Source of the DNA: Volvox africanus
Lineage: Eukaryota; Chlorophyta; Chlorophyceae; Chlamydomonadales; Volvocaceae
Assembly: GCA_030268105.1 (NCBI GenBank)
Contig: BSDZ01000009.1
Coordinates: 2,369,501 to 2,433,500 of the forward strand
Length of the DNA: 64,000 bases
Direction: 5' to 3'
Shown here: piece by piece, positions 58,701-64,000 of the stretch
Position numbering within the stretch: the stretch's first letter is position 1
Layout: each line of letters begins with the position of its first letter
Notes under the pieces: model-generated
The model's database searches: none
Told to the model about the DNA's origin: nothing
Seen by the model: only the letters and a program-made list of their open reading frames with translations
Program-made: the position numbers and the translations under genes

Positions 58701-61700
58701 CTCCTGCAACACCGCCTTGGTACGAAGCCGAAACGGGCTTGCAAAGAAAGTGCTTTTGACCCGGGCCTGCAGGGGTGCCTCTCAGCCTGGATGAGGATAA
58801 GGACGAGGGTGGCGATGACGGTGACGGCGGCAAGAACATGACTAATCGGGAGGCTCGGCCGCCGCTCGCAACTTCGGCGGAGCAGTTGATGCTGGCGGAG
58901 GCGCTGCTGCGGGATGGCCTGTGCCGTGGCATAAGTGACGGCGGCAGTGGGGATGGCGCTGGTGGAGCCGCCGCAGCGCTGTCTGAGACCCAATTGGCGG
59001 CCATCGGTCTCGTTTTGGGTGCTGCGGCTGCGACTTTGGCGGCGCTGTACGGCAGGGGTGTATTGCCTTCAGGGGGCGGAGGCGCTGCGCACAGGTACGG
59101 AGTTAGGAGTGGACGCTGCGGAAAAAGAAATGGAAGGTCACAGGAATAGGTTACAATGCGCGTGCGGGGAAGGCATGGTTTATAGAAGTCAAGACATCCG
59201 GTTCATTTTACCTTCACGCGTAGTCTATACGAGATTTGACATCCCTGGGCCACTCCCTGGGACTGAGGTTCACACCTGGTCCGGGGATCCGTGGCCGCCC
59301 CAATATTCTGACCATTACGCGCCCACACTACTCCTCACGGATTCTTCCACCTCTAACAGGCACTTACTGGCGGCCGCCAGTTCCTGCCTTGATGGCTGTG
59401 TGGGCGATCTGCTCGCGGACATGCCGGACGACGCCCGGGGTGGACATGCCTTCTCGGCGTTGTGTCGTGTGGTTCAGCCCCTTGCAACCGCTGTTGCTGC
59501 GCACGCGGCAGGCGACCCCGCGGCGCTGCGCTGTCTGCGGCGGCTGCTTGCGGCGCTGCTACCGCAGGCTGCAGGTGGTGACGAGGGCGGTGCCGCAGCG
59601 GATGCGAGGGAGAACCCCACAGCCGGAGACGTAGAAAGCGATGACGGCAGCAGCAGTGAGAGCAGTGGCAATGAGGGCAGTGCGACCGATGACGAAGACG
59701 GGGAGGAGCTCCTTGCAGGGCACACGGTCGGGAGACGACGCGGTGTGAGCAAGGCGGTGGGCGACGGTGCCGACGACAGTGAGAGTGCTGATGAGGCGCT
59801 CGGGGATGGGGTTGAATCAGACGAGGGGAAGAGCGATGAGGCTGCGGAAGATGTGATGGAAGAGGACGATGAGACGGCAGAGGCGGGGCGACGGATTCTA
59901 TCCTCCAGCAGCGGTGATGAGAGTGATAGCGAAGACCCCTCGCCAAACGGCGATGGCAAGAGCAACGGCCATAGCCGGGGCAGCACCAGCACCAGCAGCA
60001 TGGACGAATCAGACACGCAAGGGGAGGAGCAGCAGGAGGTATTAGATGTTGGCAATCGGGACAACGACGTGGAGATGGAACCTGCTGGAGAGGTGACGGA
60101 CAGCGCGGCTGAGAAGGGAGGATTGGGCGGTAAGCGGGACGTTGTGGGTAGCGGCGACGGCGGCTTCTTGCAATTACCGTACGGCGTCGTGCCAAACGCA
60201 GCTGCGGCGGTGGCTGCCGGCGCGATGCTGGAGTCGTTTATCACCAGCCCGGCCTTGCTGGCTGTGTTTGCGCCTTTGACGGCGACAGCGGCGACGGCGC
60301 AATTGCCACCCGTCGTGGCACGCTTGCCGCTGCCGCTGGTGTCCTTGCTGTCAGTAGGCGATGCCGCTAGCTTAGGAATGTGCATGCTGCCGGAGCCTGA
60401 AGAAGGGGGGGGGAAGGGCTCGGCGGAAGCTGACATTGGTACTCCAGGGAGGGACGAGGCGCTGCGTACGGAGTTTGCTACCTTGCTTGAGACGCTCCTT
60501 GATCTGCGCCTCGCGTACGACGTGTATGATCCGTACGGGCGTCGCGTCTCCAACAGCAACCCTGCCGACGATATGGACGTTGGTGGAGACGGCGGCGACG
60601 GCGGTGCAAGGCCCTTTGGCCATGACGCCTCGGAGCGCACGGTGCTGTCCGCACTGCTACAGTTCTTGCAGTGCGCGTACGGAGCCACTTTAAGAGACTC
60701 TGATCGCGCCATACTGCGGGTGCTGCTGCGCCTTGACGAGCTGCTGCGGCGGCGGGGAATTGAGTCCTCCTGGGCATCTGCCTCCGACGGTAAGTTGGGA
60801 GGCGTCCGCAACGTTGCAGAGGCCGGCGGGCTACCTTGGGTCCAGATTGCCGTGCACACTGATCCCTGTTAGGCCTTATAAATCCCAAATCTCATTCACC
60901 TGTTTTAGTCACAATTATGATCATCACAAGTAAAGATCATCTTTCAGTGTCATGAGCCCCAAGTCCGTATTGAACCCCTGACTTGGTAATGCAGACCTTG
61001 GAACCGTTGACGCCGTCACGAGGTGCCTCAGCGGCGGCCCCCTCGCGTTGTCAGGTTACCTTTGGGGTGCAGCCGCCTGCCACTTCTACGAGGCCGTCGC
61101 GGCCGCTGAGGAAGCCGGAACGGCTGCTGTCTCAGCGACACATGTCGTAGATAGTGGGGCCCTGCGGGCTCGCACCGTCGCTGAGCACCAGCCCTCTGAC
61201 CCACGGATCATTGCGCTCGCTTGCGTCCGCTTCCCTGCGGGCCGCACCCTCACAGCAGATGAGGACGACCCATGGGTCAGGCCTTCCACTGCTGTGGCTC
61301 CTGCAGTTGCGACGGCCCACGGCAGTACGTTGGAGCCGTTGTATGGCGGCGGCGGATGCAGCACCGTCGCTTCCGCCGCCGCTGATCCCGCGTGGCTTCT
61401 TCCGTTCACAGTGTGCTGCCTTCGCGAAGGTGCCGTCAACGTACAGGATCTGGCAGGTTGGGGTCTGCTGCCGCTGTGCCTGCGCTGCCTGGCGAGTGAT
61501 GACTTGGGTCTGAGGACCCTGGCGTACGAGAGTCTGGCGCTGGCCGCGGCGCAACTAGATGCGCTGGCAACGGCGGCAGCGGCGGCTGGGCAAAGCGGCG
61601 TCACGGCGTCACGCGCTGGAGGAGTTAAGGTGGCCGGGCCGGCGGCGCTGGGGTCATTCCTTCCGGCGTCCGCGGCGCCAGTGGGGTTACCTGGCGAAGT

Positions 61701-63843
61701 CGATGATGACCCTACATCACCTTCAGCAGCCAAAGGATCACAGGGCCCGCTGCGGGCGGCGACTGACTTCCGGCGACGACACCAACTGCAGGTACACATA
61801 CAGCCCCGAGGGGCCTGTTCCTCGAGTGTTCGTGAGCCTATTCACGCGTTATGTAGCGTTTGGGGCTCTTTGATCCCAACTTCCATGTACAACTCGCGGT
61901 TCTTGGATCTCGGATTCTGCCGTTAGTGCTAAGTGCGCAAAACGGTTATCGCCTGACTGCGATGTCCTTTCATTTATTTTTTAACTGACGCTGCCGCCTG
62001 CCCCGACATCCCTGCCTCCCTCTTCTATCACGGTGCCCACCCCCATTCACCAACTATGGACGTGACAATGTAAACCTGCGCGGATGCTATTTCGTGTACG
62101 GCGCCCTCTCCGGATATATTGTCCACTGATCCGGCTTTGCGTCGCTGGTCTGGCTTTACACAAGGCCCTTTTAGCCCATGTGCGCAACGCCGTGACGGCG
62201 CCGTTGCAGCAATTGCCGCATATCAGCGCCCTCTTTGCAGCGGAGGCGGCAGTGGTGCTGATGCAGCCGCAGGTGTGTCCTCTCAATGCTACGTGGGCTG
62301 GTCCGGTTGGTCTGTAGTCTGTCTGTCTGCCAGCCCGTAAAATTCACACGTGCTAGCGATATACCCCTAAAGTGTTGAACCTTCCAACCACACATTTCTC
62401 AATCAGGACACCAGGTCCGCGATAGCTAGGGTGTCCGCGGCGCACGCATATCTCTGCAAACACGCTGTGCGTATCAAGATACTCATGTCCTACGTTCGCT
62501 CCGTTTCTCTTTTCTTTTCTTTGCTATGCGTTTCTTAGCTTCGCTTTGTTTTGTTTAACTAAACCTTTGCGGTGCTCTTTGCATCATTTGTTCTATCCTC
62601 ACTGGCTCCCTGACCTGTCTGAATCGACCTCTGCGAGTGCGCGGCTGCCCCCGGACGGCTACCTTGTGACGATCTCTGCACTGCCCCTCTGCAGTCTCCC
62701 ATGTTTAAGCCCGTCACCCGGCTGGTGGTCCGGAGACCCTCCCTGGACCTCACGATGCCACCGCTGTTCAACAGGTAGGGGCGTCGCCCGGCAACACGCC
62801 AGTGAACAGAAGACGGCAAATGCGGGTCACCGTGTTTCAAGATACGCTTGTGCACATACACAGGTGCTTTTCCGTATACGAAAAAACGACGGAAGCGCAC
62901 GTCAGGGCCTCCCATTAGAGTGACTTATGGCGGTGCCGGTTCTGTGGTGATGGAGGACTCAACGTTGCAAGGCACGTGCTTGCTGTGCCCTCCGTGTGGT
63001 TCATCGCTATCCGGGCATATCACATGCACATGCATATGCACGCGATGAACTCTGAACAGGTAGGCCCGTGTATTTACGAACTCTGGCGCCAGTGCGCATG
63101 ATTTGTTCTCAAGCCTTTCCCAAGCTAACCTTAAAGTGGAAGTGTGCGAACACTGCAAGTGTTCAGTGTACCTCTCCCGCTGACTCTGCACTGCCGTCTT
63201 CCTTCACACCGACGTTCACGCAGAGTGCTGGCCGCGGGCTCCCCCGGCCAGCGCCACGAGCAGGCCTGGGCGCTGCAGCTGCTGCGATGGGGGGTCGTGG
63301 TGAGTCCTCTAGGGAACGGGCCGTTCGTGAGCGCGTGAGTTCATTGAGTGAGAGGACGCTATTTTGTGCGGAAGGTTTGGGTTTGCTCTTTGAATAATTA
63401 CCTTTATCTGCGGGGCCCCATACAGCTCTAAGACCCACATCACAGGGGTGTAAATTCCGTTCACCGTCTAAAGAGTTGGTGTTTGTGACTCCAGGTGAAG
63501 TCCGTCCCGCACTTCGGGCGGCCTCTTAATTCTCCGCGCTACTTTTCCCCCACGTCCGGCTCCTCCCAGGGTCCCCTGGACGCGTCTATCTGTCGCCGCA
63601 AGTTCGTGCTGGAGGTATGCCAGGCGCTCTTCGGCTCACAAGCGGCCGCGCTCGACAGCGTTGCCGCACCCACCAGCATGAGCGCAGCAGCCCAAACTGC
63701 TCGTATCTGCAGCATCACCACTGGCCCCAGCGGCGAGGTCTCTGGAAACGAGGCCTCGGCTGCGGGTCCCTCCCTGGCGCTCGAGGTTGTGCTATCGCTT
63801 TCACTGCTGCCTCCCCTAGGTCGTCATCTAGTGCTGCATGCGG
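49785..63843 (+). CDS. URB1: URB1/Npa1 ribosome-biogenesis protein, 3' end beyond window
   Basis: Nucleolar scaffold for early 60S pre-ribosome assembly. Start ATG 49785 in GCCGCCATGG. Exons: 49785-49872, 50081-50609, 50830-51550, 51800-51997, 52231-52872, 53297-53525, 53842-54093, 54311-54438, 54676-54838, 55091-55254, 55561-58531, 58773-59094, 59360-60789, 60995-61791, 62165-62272, 62695-62774, 63224-63299, 63495-63843; phases all agree and a donor follows at 63844. About 3080 residues are visible, compared with about 2270 in human. Family signs: LGRRLKSLYHLLGSDQHLLSNSALQLL; RRAMFVRFCRALL; the C-terminal block YGATLRDSDRAILRVLLRLD; WLLPFTVCCLREG; DLGLRTLAYESL; HVRNAVTAPLQQLPHISALF; VVRRPSLDL; HEQAWALQLLRWGV; and RRKFVLEVCQALF. 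The extra length is Ala/Gly-rich or acidic loops, for example 52600-52680 and 59620-60120. The acceptor before 62165 (ACAAG) is weak. Confidence 0.88.
58606..58626. repeat. Interstitial telomere-like motif
   Basis: CTTAGGGTTTAGGGTTTTAGC lies in URB1 intron 58532-58772 and resembles the volvocine telomere unit TTTTAGGG. A similar short motif in the opposite orientation (two CCCTAAAA-like units) lies at 27338-27357 in an acyl-CoA synthetase intron. They are too short to be ancient telomere ends with confidence. Confidence 0.5.
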
Positions 63844-64000
63844 GTGAGGTTCGGGAAGAAAGGCAAAGTCAGAAACGGAGGGCGGGGAGAACGTGCACGC
63901 GTCTGCTCATTTGGCAGGGCACCCACTTGGCAGGTCCATCGCAAGATGCGACAATCCTTCGCAGCCGGTGAATTCCATCTGGAACTATGTTAAGTGAAAT

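Noticed and set aside
59474..60859. 461-residue minus-strand open frame
   Set aside because: It lies antisense to URB1 exon 59360-60789, whose plus frame shows the URB1 C-terminal motif YGATLRDSDRAIL. The minus frame is a Ser-rich shadow.
1..64000. tRNA, rRNA, CRISPR or bacterial-type operon signals
   Set aside because: Looked for and not seen. The gene structure is eukaryotic throughout.

Overview
The window is nuclear DNA from a green alga of the volvocine type (Chlamydomonas/Volvox relatives). The evidence is GC-rich coding exons cut by many short GT-AG introns, an octotricopeptide-repeat (OPR) protein, a TKL-type kinase with the HGDLKPGN catalytic loop and an N-terminal Cys/Gly acylation-type start, candidate TGTAA polyadenylation signals, and short interstitial TTTTAGGG-type motifs. 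I see no bacterial operons, ribosome-binding sites, CRISPR arrays or RNA genes.

Layout: 1-1606 (minus, runs off the left edge) is the start of a low-complexity protein with an N-terminal membrane anchor. 2382-9066 (plus) encodes a protein carrying about 41 tandem copies of a 12-residue helical repeat; I did not recognise the family and consider it the most novel item here. A 440-bp retroposon with a perfect 14-bp target-site duplication sits just behind it. 11258-15776 (plus) is a large OPR organelle RNA-binding factor. 16566-20536 (plus) is an intact TKL-like protein kinase. 22385-28794 (minus) is a long-chain acyl-CoA synthetase. It shares a 440-bp divergent promoter region with 29234-31016 (plus), the U2 snRNP protein B''. 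31957-36240 (minus) is an SnRK2-like kinase with a long Gln/Pro-rich tail. 36241-42485 is a 6.2-kb AT-richer spacer with repeat relics, an unexplained open stretch and possibly a small membrane-protein gene. 42486-47995 (plus) is a nine-exon gene I cannot identify. 49785 to the right edge (plus, partial) is a very large URB1/Npa1 ribosome-biogenesis gene, with 18 exons and about 3080 residues visible.

Exon borders were placed by hand from GT/AG signals, reading-frame phase and family conservation. In all main models the phases of consecutive exons agree, and in the repeat protein the 12-residue register is restored across every junction within the array. The genes are not a functional cluster. 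They cover organelle RNA metabolism (OPR), splicing (U2B''), ribosome assembly (URB1), lipid activation (LACS) and signalling (two kinases).
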